In this document: in pieces, positions 51,868 to 61,266 of the stretch
How the letters are laid out: each line of letters starts with the position of its first letter
How positions within the stretch are numbered: the first letter of the stretch is position 1
NCBI RefSeq assembly: GCF_041537905.1
Contig: NZ_JBGRUO010000018.1
Location: 1 to 64,000, forward strand
Direction of reading: 5' to 3'
DNA from: Ruegeria_C sp041537905
GTDB lineage: Bacteria; Pseudomonadota; Alphaproteobacteria; Rhodobacterales; Rhodobacteraceae
Length of the DNA stretch: 64,000 nt
Notes under the pieces: generated by a model
The model's database searches: none
The model's input: only the letters and a program-made list of their open reading frames with translations
What the model was told of the DNA's origin: nothing
Made by a program: the position numbers and the translations under genes

Positions 51868-52368
51868 ATGGCCCTTTCCGAGCAGTATCTGGAAGAAGAC
51901 ATTCATCCCATCGACATCGTCGAACATATCGCAGAGCACCATGACTGGGATTTTGATCGCATCGGGGACGATCAGATTGCCATGGCGGTTGAGGGACAAT
52001 GGCGTACCTATTCCATCACGCTCGCATGGTCGGGCTATGACGAGACGCTGCGGATGGTCTGCACCTTTGAAATGGAACCCCCCGAAGACAAGATTCCGCA
52101 GCTCTATGAGCTGATCAATGCGATGAACGATCAGTGCTGGGCGGGGGCTTTCACCTATTGGGGCGGACAGAAACTGATGGTCTATCGGTATGGTCTGGTT
52201 CTGGCGGGCGGCCAGGTGGCCAGCCCCGAGCAGATCGACACAATGATCAATGCAGCCGTGCTGAGCGCCGAGCGCTATTATCCGGCGATCCAGCTGATGG
52301 TCTATGGTGATCGCAGCCCGGCGGACGCGATGCAGGTTGCCATTGCAGAGGCCTATGGCCGCGCATAA
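51868..52368 (+). CDS. YbjN-domain protein
   Basis: This 166-residue acidic protein has a YbjN fold: DIVEHIAEHHDWDFDRIGDD at the start, a central LAWSGYDETLRMVCTFEMEP and MNDQCWAGAFTYW. YbjN proteins resemble type III chaperones and are linked to stress and motility. GAGG lies before the ATG. A structured leader precedes it, and proC follows after 35 bases. Confidence 0.85.
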   Translation: MALSEQYLEEDIHPIDIVEHIAEHHDWDFDRIGDDQIAMAVEGQWRTYSITLAWSGYDETLRMVCTFEMEPPEDKIPQLYELINAMNDQCWAGAFTYWGGQKLMVYRYGLVLAGGQVASPEQIDTMINAAVLSAERYYPAIQLMVYGDRSPADAMQVAIAEAYGRA

Positions 52369-52403
52369 ACCTTGACCCCGAACGTATCGACGGGAGGGGT
52401 GTC

Positions 52404-53211
<808 letters not shown>

Positions 53212-53219
<8 letters not shown>

Positions 53220-53550
53220 TATCTCGTTCGATGACTTCCTGAAGGTCGATATCCGCGTCGGAGAGGTGATCCGCGCGGAACCTTATCCCGAGGCGCGCAA
53301 ACCGGCGATCAAGCTTTGGATCGATTTTGGCGATGAGATCGGCGTGCGCAAATCCTCGGCCCAGATCACTGCGCATTACACGCCGGAGGCTTTGATCGGC
53401 AAACAGGTTATGGCGGTGGTGAACTTTCCGCCGCGCCAGATCGGCAAATTCATGTCCGAGGTTCTGGTGCTGGGCCTGCCGGATGACGAGAAAGAGATTG
53501 TTCTGATCGGCCCCGACGGGACCGTGCCCAAAGGCGGAAGGATGCACTGA
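53212..53550 (+). CDS. CsaA-type tRNA-binding protein
   Basis: This 112-residue OB-fold protein has FLKVDIRVGEVIRAEPYPEA at the start, VRKSSAQITAHYTPE and the C-terminal GLPDDEKEIVLIGPDG. It matches the CsaA chaperone/tRNA-binding family. I take the GTG at 53212 with AAAGGA upstream as start, giving the family's usual length. It overlaps proC by eight bases and the next gene by one. Confidence 0.9.
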
Positions 53551-54503
53551 TGCGTGTCTGGATCACACGCCCTCTGACAGAGGCGGTTGAAGCACGGGCG
53601 CGGGACGCGCTTGATGTGGAGTTCCGCACGGAAACCACGCCGCTCGACCGGGATGAGCTGCATCGGGCCCTGACCGAGTTCGACATCGTGGTGCCGACGT
53701 TGGGCGATCAGTTCAGCGCAGAAGTGTTTGGCGCGGTGCCACAGCCCCGTTGCCGCCTGCTGGCCAATTTCGGGGTCGGCTATAATCATATCGATGTCGC
53801 GGCAGCGGGCGCATCCGGGATCGCCGTCACCAACACGCCGGGTGCGGTCACCGATGCCACCGCCGATATCGCCCTGACGCTGCTTTTGATGACCGCGCGC
53901 CGCGCGGGTGAGGGCGAGCGGCTGGTGCGTGCGGGCAACTGGCAGGGCTGGCATCCGACCCAGATGCTGGGCCATCACGTCACCGGCAAGCGGCTGGGCG
54001 TTGTTGGCATGGGCCGCATCGGGCAGGCGATCGCGCAACGCTGCCATTTCGGCTTCGGGATGGAGGTGTCTTATCTGGCCCGCAGTCCCAAGGAACTGAG
54101 CTTTCCCGCCACGCAGGCGGATGATCTGCGCGGCCTCGCGGCCTCGGTCGATTTTCTGGTCATCGCGGTGCCGGGCGGGGCCGAGACCACTCATCTGATC
54201 AACGCGGATGTGCTGGCGGCGATGAAACCCTCGGCACTGCTGATCAATATCGCCCGGGGCGAGGTGGTGGATGAGGCCGCGCTTATCTCTGCCCTGCAGG
54301 CGGGGCAGATCGCGGGTGCGGGGCTGGATGTCTATGAGTTCGAGCCGAAAGTGCCTGATGCGCTGATCGGCATGCAGAATGTGACCCTGTTGCCGCATCT
54401 GGGTACGGCGACCGAAGAGGTCCGCACCGCAATGGGGCATATGGCGCTGGACAATGTTGCGGCCTGCATCGCTGGTCAGGATTTGCCGAACCTCGTGAGC
54501 TGA
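53550..54503 (+). CDS. D-2-hydroxyacid dehydrogenase
   Basis: This 317-residue NAD(P)-dependent enzyme has the Rossmann loop GVVGMGRIGQA, catalytic Arg in NIARGEVVDE, and catalytic His in LPHLGTATEE. It is of the glyoxylate/hydroxypyruvate reductase group; the exact acid is not readable. It starts on a TGATG overlap with the csaA-like gene. Confidence 0.9.
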   Translation: MRVWITRPLTEAVEARARDALDVEFRTETTPLDRDELHRALTEFDIVVPTLGDQFSAEVFGAVPQPRCRLLANFGVGYNHIDVAAAGASGIAVTNTPGAVTDATADIALTLLLMTARRAGEGERLVRAGNWQGWHPTQMLGHHVTGKRLGVVGMGRIGQAIAQRCHFGFGMEVSYLARSPKELSFPATQADDLRGLAASVDFLVIAVPGGAETTHLINADVLAAMKPSALLINIARGEVVDEAALISALQAGQIAGAGLDVYEFEPKVPDALIGMQNVTLLPHLGTATEEVRTAMGHMALDNVAACIAGQDLPNLVS

Positions 54504-54523
54504 CCCCGGTCGTTCGAACCGGC

Positions 54524-55120
54524 TCAGGGTGCCTCTGCGGGGAGGTCACCCATCGCCTCGCGCCAATGCTTACGGCAGAGCGAGACATAGGTTTCATTCC
54601 CACCGATCTGTACCTGCGCACCTTCCGTGATGGCACGCCCCTGTTCATCCTGCCGGATCACCATCGTGGCCTTGCTGCCGCAGGCGCAGATCGTGCGCAC
54701 TTCGCGCATTTCATCGGCCAGCGCCAGCAGCGTGGCCGACCCCGGAAACAGCTTTCCCTGAAAGTCGACGCGCAACCCGTAGGCGAGAACGGGCACGCCC
54801 AGATCATCAACGGCGCGGGCCAGCTGCCAGACCTGATCAGGCGTCAGGAACTGGGCCTCGTCAACAAAGACACAGGCCAGCTGCCCTTGATCCAGCTTGC
54901 GGGCGATCATAACAAAAACGTCATCGCTGGTGGTGAAGGTATCCGCATCGGCACCGATGCCGATCCGCGAGGCGATCCGGCCTTGCCCGGCGCGCCCGTC
55001 GATCGCTGCCGTCATCAGATAGGTCTGCATGCCGCGTTCGCGGTAATTGTGGGATGCCTGCAGCAAGACGGTCGACTTACCGGCATTCATGGTCGAATAG
55101 TTGAAGTAGAGCTTGGCCAT
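54524..55120 (-). CDS. tdk: Thymidine kinase
   Basis: This 198-residue type II thymidine kinase has a P-loop YSTMNAGKST, Walker B FVDEAQFL, and zinc-ribbon Cys in ICACGSKA and LCRKHW. It phosphorylates thymidine for salvage. It is convergent with the hydroxyacid dehydrogenase gene. Confidence 0.95.
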   Translation of the reverse strand: MAKLYFNYSTMNAGKSTVLLQASHNYRERGMQTYLMTAAIDGRAGQGRIASRIGIGADADTFTTSDDVFVMIARKLDQGQLACVFVDEAQFLTPDQVWQLARAVDDLGVPVLAYGLRVDFQGKLFPGSATLLALADEMREVRTICACGSKATMVIRQDEQGRAITEGAQVQIGGNETYVSLCRKHWREAMGDLPAEAP

Positions 55121-55486
55121 GAGCCCGGTCTAAATCGCGAGACGATCCGGGGCAAGTTGCTAGGGCAGGGGGAAAACCATCGTCTCCGCACATCCTTGCA
55201 GCTCTTGCGCTGCGCGGTTGGCAGCAGGCCGCGTTGGATGGCGGAGACATGTACCCCAGCTCACTCTCTACTCACAACAATGAGTCCGGAGGGCATAGGT
55301 AACGCCCACCAGAGCCCACTAGTTAACCGACGCCGTTTGACGCCCCCACTCTCTTAAAAACCCTCAGGAAACCTGAGGGATAGCCAATTTGTTACATTTG
55401 ATTTAAGAGTCAGGAATGGGAAATATCCCGGGCCTTTCCCCTCTTGGTGACTGTTGGGGGGGGGCGACAGTTGAGAGAGGATAACA
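55121..55486. other. Intergenic region with palindrome and G9 tract
   Basis: This 366-base stretch lies between divergent tdk and the next plus-strand gene. It holds an 8-bp palindrome, CCCTCAGG at 55361-55368 and CCTGAGGG at 55372-55379, preceded by an A-run, so on the minus strand it looks like a terminator. A run of nine G lies about 22 bases before the downstream start, flanked by ACTGT and ACAGT. No credible gene. Confidence 0.45.
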
Positions 55487-55945
55487 ATGGCCGATATCGG
55501 GTCCTATCTGAAAAAGCACACCGAGGCGCTGGTCAAGGATGTGGGGATTGAGGCGGCTTGCGAACTGACAGGAAAGTCCAAGGCGACTTTGGGGCGGTAT
55601 TATTCCGACAATTCCGAGCACCTTGATCGGTTCATGCCGGTTGATGCGGTAGCGCGGCTGGAACAGGCGGCAAGCTATCCGCATGTGACCTCGGCGCTGG
55701 CCGAGTTGAAGAACATCACTCTGTCACACGGCAGTGCCCCGGCCAATAGCGAGCGTCAGGGTGGGGTGAACGCCGATGTCATCGCCCTCAGTCAACGTTT
55801 TGCGATGCTGATGACGGAATATCAGGAAGCGATCGAGGATGGCATCATCACCGTGAACGAGGCCAAACGTCTGCTCAGGGAAACCGTGGCGCTGCAGCAG
55901 GTTCTGATCGATATGAAGCTGCATCTGCAGGAAGAAAGCACCTGA
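55487..55945 (+). CDS. Putative phage-CII-like DNA-binding protein
   Basis: This 152-residue protein has an N-terminal region, VKDVGIEAACELTGKSKATL followed by GRYYS, that reads as a helix-turn-helix with CII-like layout. The C-terminal half is helical and acidic, with an EAIEDGIITVNEAKRLLRET stretch. The family assignment is weak. AGAGAGG precedes the ATG. A G9 tract lies in the leader. It runs into the broken arsH gene just downstream. Confidence 0.6.
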   Translation: MADIGSYLKKHTEALVKDVGIEAACELTGKSKATLGRYYSDNSEHLDRFMPVDAVARLEQAASYPHVTSALAELKNITLSHGSAPANSERQGGVNADVIALSQRFAMLMTEYQEAIEDGIITVNEAKRLLRETVALQQVLIDMKLHLQEEST

Positions 55946-55950
55946 ACCGG

Positions 55951-56667
55951 TGGACCTGATGACCTGCCGAATATCGTCCCCGAGGCGTTGCAACCGGTTG
56001 CCGTCGATGGCCTGATCGCCGAAGGTGACCCGACCCTTCCGCCGCGCATACTGAGCTTTACGGGTCGCTGCGCGATGTCAGCTATTCCCACGAATCTGCG
56101 GAAGAGGCCGCGCGTATCCTGCGCGCATTTGACTGCGAAGCACATATATTCGTTCCCGCCGGTCTGCCGTTACCCGATGATGCGGGTGCCTCGGAGCATT
56201 CCAAAGTGGCGGAGCTGCGCGACTTGGCGGTTGGGTCCGAGGGCATGGTCTGGTCCTCGCCGGAGCGGCATGGCGCGATGACCGGCCTGATGAAACTGCA
56301 GATCGACTGGCTGCCCCTGTCGCTCAAGGGCGGCATTCGGACGGCACAGGGCAAGACGCTTGCGGTGATGCAGGTCTCGCGCGGGTCGCGGTCCTTCAAC
56401 GCAGTGAACCAGATGCGCATTCTGGGACGCTGGATGTGGATGGTCACCATCGCGACCCAAAGCTCGATCCCCAATGCATGGCTGGAATTTGGCGAGGAGG
56501 GGCGGTTGCCCGAAGGCCCATTCTATTGCGGGGTGATGGACGTGATGGAGGAGTTGGTGAAGTTCAACTATCTGGTGCGCGGGCGACGAGCCTACCTGCT
56601 CAATCGTCACTCAGAACGTGTCGAGAGCGTCGAAGAGGTGCATAAGCGGGTGTCGAAAACGACTTGA
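55951..56667 (+). pseudogene. Frameshifted arsH-like NADPH-FMN reductase
   Basis: Two frames together encode an ArsH-type flavoprotein. The first part (from about 55951) reads DLPNIVPEALQPVAVDGLIA and ends PPRIL near 56053. The second continues as LYGSLRDVSYSHESAEEAAR through LPLPDDAG, ELRDLAVGSEGMVWSSPERH and GKTLAVMQVSRGSRSFNAVN to the stop. One base is missing near 56054-56055. The first part also has no in-frame start codon, as it runs into a TGA at 55942-55944. A shorter product could start at the GTG at 56206 but would lack the FMN-binding loop. Confidence 0.8.
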
Positions 56668-56761
56668 GCTTCGATCTGCTCAGACGCCCTGGCAATGTGA
56701 TCTGATTGCCTGTCTCTGCCGTATTCAGTTCATAGATATTTTTTTTTGGAAAGGAATCGAG

Positions 56762-57124
56762 ATGTCTGGAGGACATGTTTTGGGAATTGGGAGCAAGGAG
56801 TCGCTCGAAGAGAAGATTTCAAGGCTTGATAACTATCAGTTGACGGATAAGGGCTACTTACTTTTCACGATTCTCCACATCGTGGACGACATCGACGCTG
56901 ACGCGTTCGTTTTCAACAACGAACGGGCCGAAGATTCCGCGGCTACAGAGCAAAGCGCCAAGCATGATACGTCCCTTGAGGTCAACGCGCTCGCGGGCAC
57001 TATTGGTCAGACTTCGGTTGGTTCCCTCGCGTCCGCATCGTTGCAACATGCAGAGGATGTCGTTGAGCATATCGATTTCGAGGATGTCCTTTTTGAACCG
57101 GAAACCTACGAGAACATCCTCTAG
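56762..57124 (+). CDS. Acidic protein of unknown function
   Basis: This 120-residue, strongly acidic protein has LDNYQLTDKGYLLFTILHIV in the middle of its first half, a low-complexity Ala/Ser/Glu stretch after it, and IDFEDVLFEPETYENIL at the end. No family is recognised, nor a signal peptide. The start at 56762 has AAAGGA eight bases upstream. Its AT content is higher than that of its neighbours. Confidence 0.6.
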   Translation: MSGGHVLGIGSKESLEEKISRLDNYQLTDKGYLLFTILHIVDDIDADAFVFNNERAEDSAATEQSAKHDTSLEVNALAGTIGQTSVGSLASASLQHAEDVVEHIDFEDVLFEPETYENIL

Positions 57125-57203
57125 GCCCGGCCTTGGCAAGAGGGTTTCCTCTTGCCTTGTCGCTCGTGCTGAACTGCGCGGGCGGACGTACAGCCCGCTG
57201 TGA

Positions 57204-58328
57204 TCAGCTATGTCGCCGGACGATCACCGAGCCCACAGAATACCCGGCGCCAAAGGAGCAGATCAGGCCAAGATCGCCTTCGGTCAGATCGTCGGAATAT
57301 TTGGAGAATGCGATGATCGAGCCTGCCGAGGATGTGTTGGCATAATCCTGCAGGATGTTGGGTTGCTCGCCCGCCTCGGGCTCGCGGCCCAGTACCTTCT
57401 TGCCTATGAAATCATTCATCGTCTTGTTGGCCTGATGCAGCCACAGCCGCTTCAGATCGGCGCTGCCGACGCCCTCGTCGGTCATATGATCGGTGATATG
57501 CTGGCTGACCATCGGCAGCACTTCCTTGAACACCTTGCGACCGTTCTGCATGAACTGCATGTCGCGGCGATCCTCCATGCCAGCAGGGCGCGAACGACGC
57601 AGGAAGCCGTTATTGTTGCGGATATTGTTCGAAAATTTGGTGGCGCAGCGGGTCGAGAGGACCTCGAAATGCGTACCTTTGGCGTCCTCGGCACGCTCCA
57701 GCACCACAGCAGTGGCCACGTCGCCGAAGATGAAGTGGCAGTCCCGGTCCCGCCACTCCAGATGTGCGGTGCAGATCTCGGGGTTAACCACCAGCGCCGA
57801 GCGGATGCTGCCCGAGCGGATCATGTCTGCGGCGGCCTGCAGGCCAAATGTGGCCGAGGAACAGGCAACATTCATGTCAAAGGCGAACCCGACGATGCCA
57901 AGCGCGTCCTGCACTTCGATTGCGACTGCCGGATAGGCGCGTTCGTGGTTGGACGCGGCGCAGATCACCGCATCGATATCGCCCGCTTTGCGATCCGCCT
58001 GCGCGAGTGCCTTTTCAGCGGCGTCCACAGCCATTTCGGTCATGAGCCCGGGCTCGTCATCGTCGCGCTGGCGCAGCAGCGGGTGCATCACTTCAGGGTC
58101 CAGAATGCCGGTCTTGTCCATCACATAGCGGTTCTCGATCCCGCTGGCCTTGAAGATGAACTCTTCCGACGAATGCTGCATCGCTTCGACGGAGCCTGCG
58201 GCGATCTCATCGGCATGTTCGTCATTCCACTTATCCGCATAGGCATTGAACGCCGTGACCAGCTCGGCATTGGTGACCACATCGGTAGGTGTGAAAACAC
58301 CGGTGCCTGTGATGGCGGGCGTGTACAT
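57204..58328 (-). CDS. Beta-ketoacyl-ACP synthase III-family enzyme
   Basis: This 374-residue thiolase-fold enzyme has catalytic Cys in NVACSSATFGL, His in LHQANKTMND and Asn in YANTSSAGSI, the KAS III triad. Longer than FabH (about 320) by an N-terminal insertion with HADEIAAG, it belongs to the FabH-like group that condenses unusual starters. AGGAG lies six bases before the ATG at 58328. It is divergent from the phosphate acyltransferase gene. Confidence 0.9.
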   Translation of the reverse strand: MYTPAITGTGVFTPTDVVTNAELVTAFNAYADKWNDEHADEIAAGSVEAMQHSSEEFIFKASGIENRYVMDKTGILDPEVMHPLLRQRDDDEPGLMTEMAVDAAEKALAQADRKAGDIDAVICAASNHERAYPAVAIEVQDALGIVGFAFDMNVACSSATFGLQAAADMIRSGSIRSALVVNPEICTAHLEWRDRDCHFIFGDVATAVVLERAEDAKGTHFEVLSTRCATKFSNNIRNNNGFLRRSRPAGMEDRRDMQFMQNGRKVFKEVLPMVSQHITDHMTDEGVGSADLKRLWLHQANKTMNDFIGKKVLGREPEAGEQPNILQDYANTSSAGSIIAFSKYSDDLTEGDLGLICSFGAGYSVGSVIVRRHS

Positions 58329-58497
58329 GGCTTGCTCCTGCGAAAAGACGATTTGCTTAAGATGCTGCGCGTGGCGGCAAGGTTCAAGGGGCGTCGCGCA
58401 GCACAAACTTGCTCATCTGCGGCATTTGACACTGCACACCCGCGCCTAACCGGCCTAGGCTGACCACAATTCAACCCATCAGCGCAGAGAGAATGCG

Positions 58498-59508
58498 ATG
58501 ACAATGACGGTTTCCCCCAAGCCCACAGACGCGCCGAGCAAGCTGTTAAGCGGGCAGAACATGCCCTGCTTCGAAGCGCTCTTGCAGCGCTCGCGGCCAC
58601 ATGACCCGATCCGCACCGCGATCGTGCACCCTTGCGATGAACATGCGCTCGAAGGCGCGATGCAATCCCGCGCGGAAACGCTGATCGAACCGGTGCTGGT
58701 CGGCCCGCGCGCCCGGATCGAGGCCGCTGCGGTTGAGGCTGGTATCGACCTGACCGGAATCGAGATCGAGGACGCGCCCCACAGCCATGCTGCCGCCGGA
58801 CGCGCGGTCGAACTGGCGCGCGAAGGCAAGGTCGAGGCGCTGATGAAGGGCGCGCTTCATACCGATGAGATCATGGGCGCGGTCGTGCATTCCAAAACCG
58901 GGCTGCGCACCGAACGCCGCATGAGCCACGTCTTTGTGCTGGATGTCTCGCGCTATCCCCGGCCCCTGCTGGTGACGGATGCAGCGATCAACATCTTTCC
59001 CGATCTCGAAACCAAGGCGGATATCATCCGCAACGCGATCGGGTTGGCGCGCGCCCTCGGCATCGACCCTCCGAAAGTGGCGATTTTGTCGGCGGTCGAG
59101 ACGGTGACCGAGAAAATCCCCACGACCGTCGAGGCGGCGGCGCTTTGCAAGATGGCGGATCGCGGCCAGATCAAGGGCGGCGAGTTGGATGGTCCGCTGG
59201 CCTTTGACAATGCGGTCTCGCCCGAGGCGGTCGAAGCCAAAGGCATCGTGTCTCCGGTGGCTGGGCAAGCGGATATTCTGGTTGCCCCCGATCTGGAGGC
59301 TGGCAACATGATCGCCAAGCAGCTGATCTATCTGGCAGGCGCGGGCTGTGCCGGTCTGGTGTTGGGCGCGCGTGTACCGATCATGCTGACCAGCCGGGCG
59401 GACGGGGTTGTCGCGCGGGTGATGTCGGCGGCGCTGGCCCAGCTTTATGTGCGTAACCGACATGGTGCAGTGCCGGGAACGCTGGCCAAGCCGATAACCG
59501 AGGATTGA
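58498..59508 (+). CDS. Phosphate acetyl/butyryl transferase family enzyme
   Basis: This 336-residue PTA_PTB-family enzyme has MKGALHTDEIMGAVV, VTDAAINIFPDLETKADIIR and the C-terminal LGARVPIMLTSRADG. It exchanges CoA for phosphate on a short acyl group. There is no acetate kinase gene next to it, so flux to acetate is not evident. The start at 58498 overlaps the promoter region shared with the KAS III gene. Confidence 0.88.
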   Translation: MTMTVSPKPTDAPSKLLSGQNMPCFEALLQRSRPHDPIRTAIVHPCDEHALEGAMQSRAETLIEPVLVGPRARIEAAAVEAGIDLTGIEIEDAPHSHAAAGRAVELAREGKVEALMKGALHTDEIMGAVVHSKTGLRTERRMSHVFVLDVSRYPRPLLVTDAAINIFPDLETKADIIRNAIGLARALGIDPPKVAILSAVETVTEKIPTTVEAAALCKMADRGQIKGGELDGPLAFDNAVSPEAVEAKGIVSPVAGQADILVAPDLEAGNMIAKQLIYLAGAGCAGLVLGARVPIMLTSRADGVVARVMSAALAQLYVRNRHGAVPGTLAKPITED

Positions 59509-59578
59509 TGGCGAAGGAAGGGCTTGACCTCAACCTGACTTGAGGTCGTAGCAAGGTCATAGTCACGCGGAGAAGACC

Positions 59579-61030
59579 ATGACCGACCTGCCTCAACCCT
59601 CTGGCTCGCCCGTTTCGGGCAGCGTCTCGTGGCGCGCGTTGCTGACCGGGCCCCATGCCGCTGCGCTGGCGTTGATCTGCCTATCGGTCTGGCTGCACGC
59701 TGCTGACAGCCTGATGGTCGCGACCATGCTGCCCGCCATCGTGGCCGAGGTCGGCGGTGCTGCGCTCGTGGGTTGGTCCGTGTCGCTTTATGAGATCGGC
59801 TCGATCATCGCGGGCAGTGCCAGCGCCCTGCTGACCATGCGCCACGGGTTGCGCAGACCGATGATCTGCGCCGCATCGCTATTCGCGGCAGGCTGTCTTG
59901 TCAGCGCGCTCAGCCCGTCCATGCCGTTGGTGTTGACCGGCCGCCTGTTGCAGGGTCTGGGTGGCGGTGGGTTGGTGGCGCTGGGCTTTGTCGCGGCGGG
60001 CGTGATCTTCCCGCGCAGCCATACCGCGCGGGTCATGGCGGCCATTTCGACGCTTTGGGGCGTGTCGGCCTTTATCGGCCCGCTGATCGCCGCCTTGTTC
60101 GTGGAATACGCCAATTGGCGTTGGGGATTTGCGTTTTTCGGCCTTCAGGCCGTTGCTCTGGCGCTCTGGGTCGCTCTGCGGCCGGAACCGGAGAACGCGC
60201 GCCGCACGGGCGAGGCGGGCCGGTTCCCGCTCAAGCGACTGGCGCTGCTGTCGGCGGGGATCGTGTTGGTTGCTGCAGCGGGGGTCGAGATCGGCCCGCT
60301 GCGCACGCCCGTTCTGATGGTTGCAGGGCTGGCCTGCCTTGCCGCATTTCTGTGGCTGGACGGGCGCGGCGCAGCGAGCCGGTTACTGCCACGCGCCGCC
60401 TTTGACCCGCGCCAGCCGACCGGCGCGGCGCTGTTGATGATCCTGTGCCTGTCGATGGCAACGATTGCGATCACCGCTTTCGGCCCGCTGCTGATCACCG
60501 CGATCCACGATGCCGCGCCCCTTGCGGTGGGCTACATCATCGTCTGTTCTTCGGTTGGCTGGACGCTCGCGGCGATCCTGGTCAGCGGCTCGCCCGAGCG
60601 CTACGACCGGTTCTTCATTGCGCTGGGCATGGGCCTCGTCTGTCTGAGCATTCCCGGTTTTCTCTATGCGGTGCCGCGCGGCCCGCTCTGGCTGATCGCG
60701 ATGATGGCCGCATTGGAGGGGGGCGGGTTCGGCATGGCCTGGACCTTCATCCTCCGCCGTTGCACGGGGTTGGCCCCGCCGGATGAAGTGCAGCGCGTTT
60801 CAGGTGCGATCCCCACAGTGCAACGCGCGGGTTACGCGCTGGGTGCGGTTGTTGTCGGCATGGTGGCAAACGCGACCGGGTTTCTGGAATTGCAGCGCGA
60901 AGGAAGCGCCACCACCGCCTCTAACTGGATTTTTATCGCCTGCATTCCCTTCGCGATGATTGGGCTTTGGGCGATGCTGGCTTTCGTGCGCGGTAGACCC
61001 GCTACTCAGGTTCTAAGCAGAGACTCATAA
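59579..61030 (+). CDS. MFS transporter (multidrug-type)
   Basis: This 483-residue permease has about 14 membrane segments. It has an N-terminal ALICLSVWLHAADSLMVATM and GRLLQGLGGGGLVALG, near the motif C-like region of drug/proton antiporters. The substrate is not readable. The gene lies 70 bases after the phosphate acyltransferase gene. Confidence 0.88.
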   Translation: MTDLPQPSGSPVSGSVSWRALLTGPHAAALALICLSVWLHAADSLMVATMLPAIVAEVGGAALVGWSVSLYEIGSIIAGSASALLTMRHGLRRPMICAASLFAAGCLVSALSPSMPLVLTGRLLQGLGGGGLVALGFVAAGVIFPRSHTARVMAAISTLWGVSAFIGPLIAALFVEYANWRWGFAFFGLQAVALALWVALRPEPENARRTGEAGRFPLKRLALLSAGIVLVAAAGVEIGPLRTPVLMVAGLACLAAFLWLDGRGAASRLLPRAAFDPRQPTGAALLMILCLSMATIAITAFGPLLITAIHDAAPLAVGYIIVCSSVGWTLAAILVSGSPERYDRFFIALGMGLVCLSIPGFLYAVPRGPLWLIAMMAALEGGGFGMAWTFILRRCTGLAPPDEVQRVSGAIPTVQRAGYALGAVVVGMVANATGFLELQREGSATTASNWIFIACIPFAMIGLWAMLAFVRGRPATQVLSRDS

Positions 61031-61214
61031 GTCTATCCGGTGCGTCAAGAGCAGTCCCGTCACTCCTTCCAACGCGTGCTTCTAGTGCGAGCTCTACGAA
61101 GAACGGGCGAGCGCCAAGCCTTAGCACGCGAGGCGGAATTGTAGACACAGCTCAAACGATACAGCCTAGAGCTCATCTAGGCGCTTTGCTGTCCCCGACT
61201 ACTAAATGTTGAGA

Positions 61215-61235
61215 CTTTACCAAATTATGGTAAAG
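61215..61235. promoter_or_regulatory. Palindromic operator of XRE-ImmA gene
   Basis: CTTTACCA at 61215-61222 and TGGTAAAG at 61228-61235 form a perfect inverted repeat with a five-base gap, about 30 bases before the start. It is a likely autoregulatory site for the encoded XRE domain. A second repeat, GCCTAGA/TCTAGGC at 61164-61182, lies upstream. Confidence 0.7.
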
Positions 61236-61266
61236 TACTGATGAGCAGCCGCAAGGAGATAGAACC

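Noticed and set aside
57210..58463. 417-codon open frame antisense to the KAS III gene
   Set aside because: The KAS III triad and ribosome site are on the minus strand; the plus frame shows no family.
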